The notes: generated by a model not told the origin, from the letters alone. 64,000 nt of DNA from Poriferisodalis sp965262965 (GCF_965262965.1 NZ_OZ253573.1:2356001-2420000), one strand, 5' to 3'. Shown: positions 34,106 through 43,436, counted from the stretch's first letter. Translations and numbers: made by a program.

Positions 34106-35021
34106 ATGACCGACGAGCCAGCGCCGCCCATCACAGCGAACTCCATTGCGGAGGTCGTCGCCAACGACCTGTGCATGGGCTGCGGGCTGTGCGAGGCGCT
34201 CACCGGCGGCAGGGTCACGATGGAGATGACTCCCGCAGGGTCGCTGCGGCCCTCGACTACTGACGCGTTCACGCACCACGAAGAACCCAGCTCTTGGCTG
34301 CCTGCCCGGGCGCAGTCGCCGAGGCCCGACCTGCGATCTCGGGGCCGTGCATGCCCTCTCGAAGTCCGACCCCCGGGTCGACGAGCTGTGCGTGATCCGC
34401 TTGGCGCTCGTTTGCGGCGGCCAGTCGCGCCTGTCGAAGTCGCAAGCGGTCCTCCACGAACTCGGCGTCGACGAAAGCGAGGTCACGCTGTTCCGCTACC
34501 GCGGGCACGGCAACCCGGGACCCACGGTCATCGAGACCGCCGCCGGCGATCGCTACGCCAAGACCTACCTGGACATGTGGGAAGACGAGTCCGGCTGGGA
34601 GGTCGAGACCCGCTGCAAGCTGTGCCCCGACGCCCTCGGCGAAGCCTCCGACGTCGCCGCGGCCGATGTCTGGCCCGGGGGTGCACCGACGGGCGAGGAC
34701 GAGGGGTTCAACGGCATCATCGTCCGCACCGTCGTCGGCGATGAACTGGTGGCCTCGGCGATCGCATCCGGCGACCTCGCCCTCGACGACCCCATCACAC
34801 CCCGCCAATTCGACAACCTCCAACCGCACCAGGTACGCAGGAAGGAAGCCCTGGCCACCCGCTACCAAGGGCTGTCAGACGCCGGCATCTCCCCCATCGA
34901 GACCCACGGCCTGCGGATCGCCGAACTCGGCAGCCGGATGGACCCGGAACGGTTCGAACAACAGCGCGCCGGCGCACAACAAAGGATCGAGGCGGCGCGA
35001 TCCCGCCAGCTCACAGACTGA
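34106..35021 (+). pseudogene. Coenzyme F420 hydrogenase beta-subunit (FrhB)-like gene with internal deletion
   Basis: From ATG 34106 the frame encodes the N-terminal FrhB feature (VANDLCMGCGLCEALTGG, a ferredoxin-like Cys pair). After about 50 codons homology stops and resumes in a different frame near 34362 with LVCGGQSRLSKSQAVLHELG, YAKTYLDMWED and CKLCPDALGEASDVAAADVW to the stop at 35021. About 100 central residues are missing against a usual length near 400. It points to a lineage that uses F420, but this copy is dead. Confidence 0.75.
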
Positions 35022-35133
35022 CCTGCAACCTCGCGAGGTCAAGCTGCCGACGCGATCTCTGGCGCTCCGACCAAGGCAATCAGCGTTGAAGATACGTACG
35101 AGCCCGACGAGCCTCAGGACGAATGCCTGGGGG

Positions 35134-35850
35134 TCAGTGACTCGGGCGATCGTCTTCGGAGTCATCGTCATGCAAGACCGCGTGCGTGACAGCTTCGCTG
35201 TCCGGCTCGGGCACTTCGAAGTGACCGAGAACATGGACAATGAGCGCATCGAGGGCAGCCTGCCGTTCAGCGACGACATGGTCGACGAGCCCGTCGCGCT
35301 CCAGATCGGCGGGGTCGGCCGCCCAAGCGAGCACCGCAATCTCAGGGTTGTGCTCACGTGCGATGCGAGCGAATTGTTCGATGGCGAACGGCGGGCTGTC
35401 CACCGAAAGAGCAACCCGCGCGTCTCGCAAGCCTGCCCGGTCCGCGATGAATTGACGGACATGTCGCCTGCCACCACCGTGCGGCCCGTCGCGGCTGCCC
35501 ATTGCTCGCTGCTGGGTCCATCGAGACGACGGTGTGGGGCACGTTCGCCAACTCGAGGGCAGCCACGATCCGGCGGGCCCGGGGCCCGAAGCCGTTCACG
35601 ACAGCGTGGTCGCGCAGGTGAAGATCGACGTTCGCCAATCGACGCCGAAGGCAGCGACGATCGCTGTGACGACTCCGGTGGTCAGGCCCACCTGAATGGC
35701 GCCGCCGGGTCCGATCACCGCGCCGGCGATCAGGAAGCCGACGATCGGCAAGACACCGAACCGCGAAGAAAGGAAAGCGATCAGCGTTCCTGCTACCAGC
35801 AGAATCGCAAGTTCGGTCAACAGCGGTGGTGCTGACGCAGCCATCAGCAT
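35134..35850 (-). pseudogene. Kef-type monovalent cation/proton antiporter, multiply deleted
   Basis: The start is typical (LLTELAILLVAGTLIAFLSS, VLPIVGFLIAGAVIGPG) but jumps directly to AIQVGLTTGVVTAIVAAFGV, losing most membrane helices. In another frame the TrkA-N part follows (LRDHAVVNGFGPRARRIVAA), then in a third its C-terminal half (ARVALSVDSPPFAIEQFARI, DHVVAERQAALDALIVHVLG). Normal members have about 600 residues. A decayed relic. Confidence 0.7.
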
Positions 35851-35900
35851 GTGTCTTGGAGGCTATTGGTGCCGACAACGAGCAAAGCCCGAAAGCACGG

Positions 35901-36188
35901 CTAGCTCCGCTCGTAGAACTGGACGTAGAACTCGGCGCTCGTGTCGGGCTCGACGTGGTGGCGGACGCCGGGAATGATCGGGACTCGACTGCCGGGCGCA
36001 GCGACGATCCGCCGCGGCGACTCGTCGACGAAGACCACCGAGCCGCCGAGCACAACGAGCTCGGCCCATGTGGCCGTGACGTGTGCGTTCGTGAGCGCGG
36101 CAGGCACCGTGTCGAGGCTGAATGTGGGTGTGCGGCGCCCTCGGACCGCCGTCGCCGGGACTTCCGGCCCGTCGCCGCTCTCGGTCAC
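35901..36188 (-). CDS. DUF1971 (YeaR/TehB-like cupin) small protein
   Basis: A 95-aa protein from GTG 36188. The pattern FSLDTVPAALTNAHVTATWA, ELVVLGGSVVFVDE and PIIPGVRHHVEPDTSAEFYV fits the single-domain DUF1971 cupins, some of which respond to nitrite or tellurite. It is complete, unlike its neighbours. It may be a survivor of a larger lost region. Confidence 0.6.
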   Translation of the reverse strand: MTESGDGPEVPATAVRGRRTPTFSLDTVPAALTNAHVTATWAELVVLGGSVVFVDESPRRIVAAPGSRVPIIPGVRHHVEPDTSAEFYVQFYERS

Positions 36189-36207
36189 CGAACTCGCCCG
36201 TGACCGG

Positions 36208-36402
36208 TCACGAGGCGCGTGCCACGACACGAACGTCGGCGTCGAGAGCAGCTGCGGTTCGTTGCAGTGTGCGAGCGGTGGGACTCGTCGCACCGCGTTC
36301 GATCCGACTGATGTCAGCCTGATCGATGCCGCAGCGCTCAGCCAACTCAGCCTGGGTCAGATCGTGGCCCGTGTTTGCCGGCGCTTCGCGTTTGAGGGTG
36401 GA
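36208..36402 (-). pseudogene. Fragment of an XRE/HigA-type HTH antitoxin
   Basis: The last 50 residues before the stop at 36208 form a clear HTH (LTQAELAERCGIDQADISRI, SPTARTLQRTAAALD). The upstream part of the gene is absent; the frame runs instead into transposase relic sequence at about 36403. Confidence 0.6.
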
Positions 36403-36920
36403 GTCGGTGGTGCGAGCGTCCTGGTCTGAATGCGGGGGATCCCCCAGGGTCGGAGGTGTCGATGAATTGGCTGCCACGGTCACCGACGAGTGCTCGGGCA
36501 TCGGCGAGTCGTTCGTTGTGGCGCAGGAACAGGCTGCGGGCTGCTTGGGTGGTCCAGGCGCCGGTTGGGTTGGTGGTGATGCCGGCGAAGAAGACCTCTC
36601 GGTTTGTGGTGTCGATGCACAACAGCAGGTAGCAGCGGCGCAGTAGGGCGGTATCGCCAGGTGGGGTTGTCGGTGGCCATGTCGATGACCAGCCGGCGAA
36701 CCGCAGCGGCGATCGCGCCCAGCAGGGTCCGGTCGTTGTGGTTGAGCTGGGGCCGATTGTCCTGCCGGCGCAGCACCGTCAGTTGGTGGCGTAACACGAT
36801 GATCTCGAGATCGTTGGAACGGCCCGAGCGCACGGCCAGACCGGCCAGCGCCGCGAGGAAGCGGTACAGAATGCGAAACACGAGGCACGAGAATCGCAGC
36901 ACATCGTGCCTGGTCAGCAC
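36403..36920 (-). pseudogene. Integrase-core transposase relic
   Basis: From 36920 leftward the N-terminal pattern of a common actinobacterial transposase appears (RSNDLEIIVLRHQLTVLRRQ, ATDNPTWRYR). The catalytic-core piece (CIDTTNREVFFAGITTNPTG, LVGDRGSQFIDT) lies in another frame after a deletion. No terminal repeats are seen. It probably caused the truncation of the XRE gene. Confidence 0.7.
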
Positions 36921-36987
36921 TCACGTCCGAATATCGGGCACCCACAGCCCTCACGACGCACGTCAAGGGCTGGCTCCAAATGCGCAA

Positions 36988-37015
36988 GGCCCGGAACTTC
37001 AACAGGTTCCGGGCC
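36988..37015 (-). terminator. Terminator hairpin after the initiator tRNA
   Basis: GGCCCGGAAC (36988-36997) pairs with GTTCCGGGCC (37006-37015) around an 8-base loop, starting 8 bases beyond the tRNA 3' end in the leftward direction. The following bases have only short T runs. Confidence 0.6.
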
Positions 37016-37023
37016 TCCCAAAT

Positions 37024-37100
37024 TGGTGGCGGGGGCAGGATTTGAACCTGCGACCTTCGGGTTATGAGCCCGACGAGCTTCCAGACTGCTCCACCCCGCG
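37024..37100 (-). tRNA. tRNA-fMet (initiator, anticodon CAT)
   Basis: A 77-base tRNA with encoded CCA. Anticodon loop CTCATAA with CAT; anticodon stem with three consecutive G-C pairs; mismatch at position 1:72 (C-C); acceptor CGCGGGG. These are initiator features. The T arm reads GGTTCAAATCC. Its 3' end faces the accessory region, the usual orientation at island borders. Confidence 0.95.
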
Positions 37101-37162
37101 GCGAGAACGGCAAGGCTACCAGCGGCCTCCCGAGACCAGCAATGCGGCTGCCGCGACCCTGC

Positions 37163-37217
37163 GAACAGCGTTAGTTGGCGGTTTGTTCGAGGATGCGGGC
37201 AGCCCTTGCGATCAGGC
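37163..37217. repeat. Left copy of a 55-bp direct repeat (duplicate of the UPF0182 gene 3' end)
   Basis: 50 of 55 bases match 38205-38259, which contains the last codons and stop of the UPF0182 gene. This copy also encodes an intact tail (ARAARILEQTAN then TAA) on the minus strand. The VapC stop codon falls within it. The pair brackets a 1-kb TA cassette. Confidence 0.75.
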
Positions 37218-37664
37218 GTTCGGCCTTGCGGCCGGACGAACGAAGGGGTTTCGCACCATCACCGTGCCGTACATCCGACCGTGTTCGAAGTCTTCGGACA
37301 GCAGTTCGGTGATGCCGTTGACCTCGGCGCAGGCCCACATATGCGCATCGAACCACGACATGCCATATGCCGCCACGCCCCGCAGTGCAGTGCGCAGGAC
37401 GGCCGCATCGGGGTAGACGATTGGGAACTGAACCATCATCTCCTCGGCCTCTCGGGCGGCTTCGGCGAAGTCGAGGAGGCGTCGCTCCGGCCCACCTCGG
37501 GTGGTCGCGGCAACGAATTCGATGATCGACTGGTGGGCGATGTGCGCGCTGCTTGATGCGATGCCGGCGCGCATCTGCTCGGTCGCGATCTGTTGCTTCT
37601 CGGGGAACCTCGGATCGACGCGATACACGAGGATGTTGGTGTCAATCAGCACGGGGCCCGCCAC
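37212..37664 (-). CDS. PIN-domain toxin (VapC-like)
   Basis: About 150 aa. PVLIDTNILVYRVD carries the first Asp; IEFVAATTRG, FPIVYPDAAVLRTAL and GMSWFDAHMWACAEVNG (second acidic residues) and LLSEDFEHGRMYGTV follow as in VapC. The start is taken as GTG 37664 inside the antitoxin end; GTG 37682 and GTG 37652 are alternatives. Expected activity: Mg-dependent RNase, held by the AbrB-type protein encoded just before. Its 3' end is formed by the left 55-bp repeat. Confidence 0.85.
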   Translation of the reverse strand: MAGPVLIDTNILVYRVDPRFPEKQQIATEQMRAGIASSSAHIAHQSIIEFVAATTRGGPERRLLDFAEAAREAEEMMVQFPIVYPDAAVLRTALRGVAAYGMSWFDAHMWACAEVNGITELLSEDFEHGRMYGTVMVRNPFVRPAARPNA

Positions 37665-37938
37665 GCAAATGGAGCTCGTCACGGGTCCAACCCCTTGAGC
37701 CTGCGTCGACTTGCGTCCAAACCGCGTCCCGTTCTCGTTGCCGCTCGGTCGCGACATCGAAGAGGCGAAGACGAGTTGCTACGTCCGCTAGGTCAACCTG
37801 CGCAGACGCCGAAGCGGGCACTACTCGAATGACCTCACCGGCTTCTTCGAATCGAATGTCATCGCCGGGGCGAATGCCGTAACGATCCGCCAACGCCTTG
37901 GGCACCGTCACTTGCAACTTGCTTGTCACTTTGGACAT
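37642..37938 (-). CDS. AbrB/MazE-type antitoxin
   Basis: A 98-aa protein. MSKVTSKLQVTVPKALADRY and GIRPGDDIRFEEAGEVIRVV form the swapped-hairpin DNA-binding domain; the remaining 50 residues should wrap the PIN toxin. The coding end overlaps the toxin start. Two related palindromic sites lie at and just before the start, fitting autoregulation. Confidence 0.88.
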   Translation of the reverse strand: MSKVTSKLQVTVPKALADRYGIRPGDDIRFEEAGEVIRVVPASASAQVDLADVATRLRLFDVATERQRERDAVWTQVDAGSRGWTRDELHLRGGPRAD

Positions 37939-37950
37939 ATCCTTACTCTA

Positions 37951-37969
37951 ACAAGGACATATTCCTTGT
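37951..37969 (-). promoter_or_regulatory. Operator of the AbrB-PIN pair
   Basis: ACAAGGA-CATAT-TCCTTGT, a perfect 7-bp inverted repeat with a 5-bp centre, 13 bases upstream of the antitoxin ATG. A shorter copy of the same core (GGACATATCC) overlaps the start codon. TAGAGT between them could be the -10. From 37970 to the right repeat at 38205 nothing else is recognised. Confidence 0.6.
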
Positions 37970-38204
37970 CTCATCATCCGTGGCCGTCGGCACGTGCAAT
38001 ACGAGTTCTCGACCACTCCACCAGCCCCCAAAGTCCGCCCATCATGTCGCTCGCTCGTCGCGGGCACCAGCGATTTATCGACATCACATGGGATGAGCAG
38101 ACATCTCAGAGGATTGCGAGCCCACCAAGCGGTAGCGCTCCTAGTCCACCGCTCGCGAACATCTCAGCCCACAGTTGGCAGCCGCACCGCGGGCGATGGG
38201 GCCG

Positions 38205-38259
38205 GAACAGCGCTAGTTGGCGGCTTGTTCGAGGATGCGGGCGGCCCTGGCGATGAGGC
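38205..38259. repeat. Right copy of the 55-bp direct repeat (3' end of the UPF0182 gene)
   Basis: Contains the last 15 codons (ARAARILEQAAN) and TAG stop of the UPF0182 gene. It matches 37163-37217 at 50 of 55 positions, as expected for attachment-like sites left by insertion at a gene end. Confidence 0.75.
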
Positions 38260-41185
38260 CCTGAGCCTCGTCGACGGCTTCCTGATAGGTGGCCAAGTCG
38301 CCGTCACGCAGGGCGGTGTCGGCCCGGTCGAACGCCCGTGCGGCCCGCTCCAGCAGGTTGCTCACTGTCGCGGTGTCGGGTTCGCCGTCGGCAGGAGCAT
38401 CATCATCGCCCGCACTCGACGTGTCGTCGGCCTGATCGTCTGCGACGTCGCCAAGTGTTGCGCGGCTCGCGGCGTCGCTCAATGCGAGGTCGACCGCGCC
38501 GATGGCTTTCTCAAGGGCGGCTTCGAACGTCTCGGCGATGACCACTTCAGACCCGATGCCGGCGATCACCAGCTGCAGCTCGGGCACCGCCGTCGGGCCC
38601 GTCGCCGCGATGAACAGCGGGCGCACGTACAGCAGCGAGTTCTCCACCGGGATCAGCAGCAGGTTGCCGGGCCGCACCACCGAGCCGTTCTGGTTCAACA
38701 GCGTCAGGCGCTCGGAGATCTCTTCTTCGGTCTGGATGTTCGAGTTGAACAGCGCAGGCCCATCGATCGGCTGATCGGAGCGGATCTCGAACACCTCGAT
38801 CTGGCCATACCGGTCCGGATCGTTGTGCACGATCATGAAGCCTTCAAGGTTCTTTCGAGAATCATCCTCGGAGAACGGCACGAACGGCCGGAAGATCACG
38901 AACGACTCAGAGTCGTCCCCCGGCAATCGGAACAGCAGGTACTGCGGCGAGATCCGAGCCTCGGATGTCGAGATGATCTGGCCCGTGGTCGCGTCACGCA
39001 CCGTCTCGACGGTGGTCTGACCGATCGAGTCGCCCGGGTCCTGCGCCACGGCCCACGCGCCGGCGGCGTCGTAGAACTCGGCCGGGTCGGTGATGCGGTA
39101 GCGGCCCCAGGCATCGGTCTGAATCCGGAACAGGTCCTCGGGATAGCGGAAGTGCTCTTGCAGCTCGATCGGCGGATCGCCGTCGGCGAACAGGTCGCCG
39201 AACTGCCTGGCGTAGGACTGGGCGATCGGATCGCTCGGGTCGATGATGTAGAAGGTGACCGTCCCGTCGTGCGCATCCACCACGGCTTTCACCGAGTTGC
39301 GCACGTAGTTGTGCGGCCGGCTGAGATCGCCTGACCGCACCGCCCGGGTGCTGGCACGCTGCGCGTACGGGAACTGCGTGCTGGTGGTGTAGGCGTCGAG
39401 CACCCATTTCACTTTCCCGTCGATGACGACGGGATACGGATCGTTGTCGTAGTCCAGGAACGGCGCTAGCAGCTTCACCCGATCGGCGACATCGCGGTTG
39501 TACAGGATGCGGCTGTCGCCGCTGATCTCGCCCGACACCACCAAGTTCGGCTCGGCGAAGCGCAGCGCGAACGCGATCCGGCGCAGGAACCCGCCGATGC
39601 CGACGCCGTCGGCGCCGTCATAGCGAGTGGACTCGGTGCGGTCGTCGTCATCCTGGAAGTCGACCTCGTCACGCTGGGCGCCGACGATGGCGTAGCCCGA
39701 CAGGCCCTCGCCCACATACAGCCCCGGCTCGTCCAGCGCGAGCGCTTCGGCGCCGGGGATTGCCACGTTCGGAATGTCGCCCAGCGCGTACGCCGGACGG
39801 CCGTTGGCGTTCACTGCGTTGGCCGGCGCCGCCGCCACGCCGTAGCCGTGGGTGTACGCGACGTGCTCGGTCTCCCAGGTGTCGGTCGGGAGGTCGGCCG
39901 GGTTCAGCTCGCGCGCCGCCAGCACGATCTGGGTGATCTTGCCGTCAATCTCGTAGCGGTCGACGTCGATGTCGCGGAAGTCGTAGAAGCTCTTGATGCC
40001 CTGCGTCTGCTGGAACGTGTCCTGCATGACGGCGGGGTCGAGCAACCGCACATTGCGGACCGTGTCGATGTTGTTCTCGATGTCTTCCGCGGTCAGCGTC
40101 GGCACATAGTTGAACTCGCGCGGCATCACGCCGTCGATGCCGAGCGCGATGCGGGTCATCTCGATGTTGCGCTGGATATAGGGAGCCTCTTTGGTGGACT
40201 CCGACGGCTCCACCTGGAACCGCTGGACGATTGCTGGGTACGCCGCCCCGGCCAGGCCGGCGATCACCGCCCACAGCGCCACAGCGAGCACCGGATAGGT
40301 GAAGCCGCGCCGCCAGATGTTCACCACCAGCAGCACGAAGCTGAACACGCTGATGACCATGAGCAGCTGCAGCACCGGCAGCTGCGCCTTGACGTCGGTG
40401 TAGGTGGCGCCGTCCACGAAGCCCCGCGTCGACAGCGTCAGCTCGAACTGGTCGAAGTAGTAGCCGACCGCCTTGGTGAGCGCCAAGATGCCCAGCAGCA
40501 GCGACAGGTGGGCCTTCACCTGCGGCATGACACGGCTGCCCGCGGGGGCCTGCAGCCGGATCGCGCCATTGAGGTAATGCCAGATGGCGGTGAAGATGAA
40601 CGTGACCAAGACGGCCGCGAACACCCAGCTCACCAAGAACGTCAGGAAGGGCAGGCGGAAGAGGTAGAAGCCGACGTCGCGGCCGAACTGCGGATCGGCG
40701 AGATCGAAGTCGGTGGCGTTGATGAAGAACAGCCACTCCTGCCAGCGGCCCGAGACCCCAGCCCCGACCATCAGCGCCAAGATCAGCGAGACCCCGAGGC
40801 GCACCAGGCCCCGGCGGCGACCGGTCAGCTGGTGCCAGCGCGCAGCGACGTCCTCGGCCGGCCCCGGAAGCTGCGACTTGCTCGCAAAGCGCTCGGCGAT
40901 GAACAGGTTCACCCACAACAGGACGAAGAAGATCGCCGTGAACAGCAGGCCGAGGCCGATCTTGGCCCACAGCACCTTCCAAAACACCGAGGCGTAGCCC
41001 AGGCTGTCGAACCACAGATAGTCGGTGTAGAAGCCGGCCAGTCCACGCACCGACAGCAGCAGAATGAAGCCGACAAGCACGACGAGGCCGATGATGACGC
41101 GGAAGCGCCTCACATTGCGGCGGCGCGGCACCTGCGGAGGCTGCTGTGGGGGGGTGGAGGGCGGCATTTCCTCGGGTGGGCGCAT
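38213..41185 (-). CDS. UPF0182 family large membrane protein
   Basis: A 990-aa protein. After a Pro-rich N-terminus, seven membrane segments lie in the first 330 residues (VIIGLVVLVGFILLLSVRGL and others), preceded by the family hallmark FYTDYLWFDSLGY. A long extracytoplasmic region follows (AYTHGYGVAAAPANAVN, LDYDNDPYPVV), then an acidic Asp/Ala-rich stretch and a helical tail. UPF0182 proteins are nearly universal in actinobacteria and of unknown function. Its normal length and clean frame mark the return to core chromosome. Confidence 0.95.
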   Translation of the reverse strand: MRPPEEMPPSTPPQQPPQVPRRRNVRRFRVIIGLVVLVGFILLLSVRGLAGFYTDYLWFDSLGYASVFWKVLWAKIGLGLLFTAIFFVLLWVNLFIAERFASKSQLPGPAEDVAARWHQLTGRRRGLVRLGVSLILALMVGAGVSGRWQEWLFFINATDFDLADPQFGRDVGFYLFRLPFLTFLVSWVFAAVLVTFIFTAIWHYLNGAIRLQAPAGSRVMPQVKAHLSLLLGILALTKAVGYYFDQFELTLSTRGFVDGATYTDVKAQLPVLQLLMVISVFSFVLLVVNIWRRGFTYPVLAVALWAVIAGLAGAAYPAIVQRFQVEPSESTKEAPYIQRNIEMTRIALGIDGVMPREFNYVPTLTAEDIENNIDTVRNVRLLDPAVMQDTFQQTQGIKSFYDFRDIDVDRYEIDGKITQIVLAARELNPADLPTDTWETEHVAYTHGYGVAAAPANAVNANGRPAYALGDIPNVAIPGAEALALDEPGLYVGEGLSGYAIVGAQRDEVDFQDDDDRTESTRYDGADGVGIGGFLRRIAFALRFAEPNLVVSGEISGDSRILYNRDVADRVKLLAPFLDYDNDPYPVVIDGKVKWVLDAYTTSTQFPYAQRASTRAVRSGDLSRPHNYVRNSVKAVVDAHDGTVTFYIIDPSDPIAQSYARQFGDLFADGDPPIELQEHFRYPEDLFRIQTDAWGRYRITDPAEFYDAAGAWAVAQDPGDSIGQTTVETVRDATTGQIISTSEARISPQYLLFRLPGDDSESFVIFRPFVPFSEDDSRKNLEGFMIVHNDPDRYGQIEVFEIRSDQPIDGPALFNSNIQTEEEISERLTLLNQNGSVVRPGNLLLIPVENSLLYVRPLFIAATGPTAVPELQLVIAGIGSEVVIAETFEAALEKAIGAVDLALSDAASRATLGDVADDQADDTSSAGDDDAPADGEPDTATVSNLLERAARAFDRADTALRDGDLATYQEAVDEAQGLIARAARILEQAAN

Positions 41186-41223
41186 ACAGGTGCGAGGCTA
41201 CTGGGGCGCGTAGGTTCGTCGGG

Positions 41224-41862
41224 GTGCGCCTAGCGGTATTGGTCTCGGGAACCGGCTCGAATCTCGAAGCAATGCTCGGCCGTGGGCTGGGTGTGGACCT
41301 CGTGGCAGCGGACCGCCCATGCAGGGGGCTGGCGGTAGCCGCCGACGCCGGCATGGACACGGTGTCGGTCATTCGGGACGAGTGGACGGCCGCCGACGGC
41401 TCGCGACGCCGGTTCGACCGCGACGGCTACAGCGCCGAGCTGGCTCGGGTGCTGGCAGCGCGCCAGATCGACGTGGTGGCGATGGCCGGCTTCGGGACCG
41501 TGCTGAGCGAGACGTTCTTCGAGTGCTGCTTGGGCCGCTTTGCCGGACAGGTACTGAACACGCACCCATCGCTGCTGCCCGCATTCCCGGGCTGGCACGC
41601 GGTGCGCGATGCGCTGGCAGCGGGGGTTTCCGAGACCGGCTGCACGGTGCATGTGGCGATCCCCGAGGTGGACGCCGGCCCGATCCTGGCGCAGCGTGCG
41701 GTGCCCGTGGCGGCCACCGATGACGAAGCGTCACTGCACGAACGCATCAAGACGGTTGAGCGAGAGCTCTACCCGGCGACAATCGCAGAGTTCGTCGAGC
41801 AATGCCGCCGAGCAAGCTGCGAGCAAGCGAAACGCCGCAGAGCGGAGAAGGGAAGCCGATGA
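41224..41862 (+). CDS. purN: Phosphoribosylglycinamide formyltransferase
   Basis: A 212-aa protein transferring formyl from 10-formyl-THF to GAR in purine synthesis. LVSGTGSNLEAML, NTHPSLLPAFPGWHAV (catalytic Asn/His region) and VHVAIPEVDAGPIL are conserved. The start is GTG 41224 because the family begins immediately at this strand; earlier ATG 41146 would overlap the divergent UPF0182 start. ATGA overlap couples it to purH. FolD in the same window supplies related folate cofactors. Confidence 0.93.
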   Translation: MRLAVLVSGTGSNLEAMLGRGLGVDLVAADRPCRGLAVAADAGMDTVSVIRDEWTAADGSRRRFDRDGYSAELARVLAARQIDVVAMAGFGTVLSETFFECCLGRFAGQVLNTHPSLLPAFPGWHAVRDALAAGVSETGCTVHVAIPEVDAGPILAQRAVPVAATDDEASLHERIKTVERELYPATIAEFVEQCRRASCEQAKRRRAEKGSR

Positions 41863-43436
41863 GGGCGTTGATCTCGGTGTGGGACAAGACAGACGTGGTG
41901 GACTTCGCTGCGCGGCTGTCGGAGCTGGGATGGGAGATCGTCTCGAGCGGCGGCACAGCGTCGGCGCTGGCCGGTGCCGGCGTGGCGGTGCTGGCCGTCG
42001 AGGACGTGACCGGCAACCCGGAGATGCTCGACGGCCGGGTGAAGACGTTGCACCCGCGCATCCACGGCGGGATCCTGGCCGACCGGTCGAAGCCCGTGCA
42101 CTTGGCGTCGCTGGACGAGCACGGCATTGCGGCCATCGACCTGGTGGTGTGCAACCTGTACCCGTTTCGATCTGAGCCCGGGCCCGAGCTGATCGATATC
42201 GGCGGGCCGGCAATGGTGCGCGCAGCGGCCAAGAACCACGGCAACGACGCCGGCGGCGTGGGCGTGCTGGTGGATCCGGCCGACTACGAACCGGTGCTGG
42301 CTGAGCTGGGCGAGCACGGCGCGCTGAGTGCTGCGACGCGACGCCGCCTGGCGCGTGCCGCGTTCGCACACACCGCCGCGTATGACGCCGCCATCGTCGG
42401 CTGGCTCGATGAGGAGATCGCCGGCGATGGGGGTGAAGCGCGCGGTGCAGGCGGTACAGCCGATGCGGGCGATGCTTCGTCGCTGCCGCCCACGGTTCAT
42501 CTGGCGCTGGAGCGTGTCGACGAGTGCCGATACGGCGAGAACCCGCACCACCTCGGGGCCCGGTACCGGCCGGTGGGGTCGTTGACGTGGTGGGACCACA
42601 CCGTCCAGCACGGCGGGCTGGCGCTCAGCTACCTGAACTTCTTCGATGCCGACGCGGCCTGGCGGATCGTGCATGACCTCGGCGGCGCTGAGGGCTCGCC
42701 GGCTGTCGTGATCGTCAAGCATGCCAACCCGTGTGGAGCGGCCGCGGGCGACGACCTGGCCGACACGTACCAGCGTGCATACGACTGTGATGCGCGCTCG
42801 GCGTTCGGCGGCATCGTGGCGTTCAACCGAGTGGTGGACCTGGCCACCGTCGAGCGTCTCGAGGAAGCAGCGCAGGCCGACTTGGTGATCGCTCCCGGCT
42901 ACGAGGACGGCGTCATCGAGCGAATCGCAGCCAAGCGTCGCAATACGCGGGTGCTGGAGGGGCCGCGACCGGATCCGGTGGGCCTCTCGCTGCGGCAGAT
43001 CAACGGCGGCTGGCTGGTGCAATCACCGCACACGTTCGCCGCTGCGCCCGATGAGTGGCAGGTGGTGACCGAGCGCAAGCCGACCGAGCGTGAGCTGGCC
43101 GACGCCCGCTTCGCCTGGCGTGTGTGCGGGCACGTCACCTCGAACGCCATCGTGCTGGCGCGTGATCGCACCGCGTGGGGCATCGGCGCAGGCCAGCAGA
43201 ACCGAGTCGAATCAGGCCTGCTGGCAGCCTCGAAGGCCGACGGCCGGGCAGCCGGGGGCGCCTGCGCCAGCGACGCGTTCTACCCCTTTCCCGACGGCGT
43301 CGAAGCCGCCGCGGAAGCCGGTGCCGTCGTCGTCGTCCAACCCGGCGGCGCCCTGCGCGACGACGATGTCGTCGCCCGCGCCAACGCCCTCGGCATCGCC
43401 ATGCTCTTCACCGGAGAGCGCCAGTTCCGGCACTAG
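41859..43436 (+). CDS. purH: Bifunctional AICAR formyltransferase / IMP cyclohydrolase
   Basis: A 525-aa protein performing the last two steps of IMP synthesis. The N-terminal MGS-like cyclohydrolase (ALISVWDKTDVVDFAARL, VSSGGTASAL) precedes the transformylase with VIVKHANPCGAA, SAFGGIVAFNRVV and the C-terminal ACASDAFYPFPDG. ATG 41859 overlaps the purN stop and follows GGAGAAGGGA. Its stop lies inside a 20-bp palindrome, part of a short tandem repeat. Confidence 0.95.
   Translation: MRALISVWDKTDVVDFAARLSELGWEIVSSGGTASALAGAGVAVLAVEDVTGNPEMLDGRVKTLHPRIHGGILADRSKPVHLASLDEHGIAAIDLVVCNLYPFRSEPGPELIDIGGPAMVRAAAKNHGNDAGGVGVLVDPADYEPVLAELGEHGALSAATRRRLARAAFAHTAAYDAAIVGWLDEEIAGDGGEARGAGGTADAGDASSLPPTVHLALERVDECRYGENPHHLGARYRPVGSLTWWDHTVQHGGLALSYLNFFDADAAWRIVHDLGGAEGSPAVVIVKHANPCGAAAGDDLADTYQRAYDCDARSAFGGIVAFNRVVDLATVERLEEAAQADLVIAPGYEDGVIERIAAKRRNTRVLEGPRPDPVGLSLRQINGGWLVQSPHTFAAAPDEWQVVTERKPTERELADARFAWRVCGHVTSNAIVLARDRTAWGIGAGQQNRVESGLLAASKADGRAAGGACASDAFYPFPDGVEAAAEAGAVVVVQPGGALRDDDVVARANALGIAMLFTGERQFRH

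Noticed and set aside
36208..37113. Leftward reading frame of 301 codons including the tRNA region
   Set aside because: It runs through the tRNA gene and a transposase relic by chance; only its last 64 codons are an HTH fragment.
37994..39334. Rightward reading frame of 446 codons crossing the right 55-bp repeat
   Set aside because: Mostly antisense to the UPF0182 gene; no protein-like motifs.
39848..41233. Long rightward reading frame of 461 codons
   Set aside because: It is antisense to the UPF0182 gene; its Arg/Gln/His-rich composition is typical of a shadow frame.
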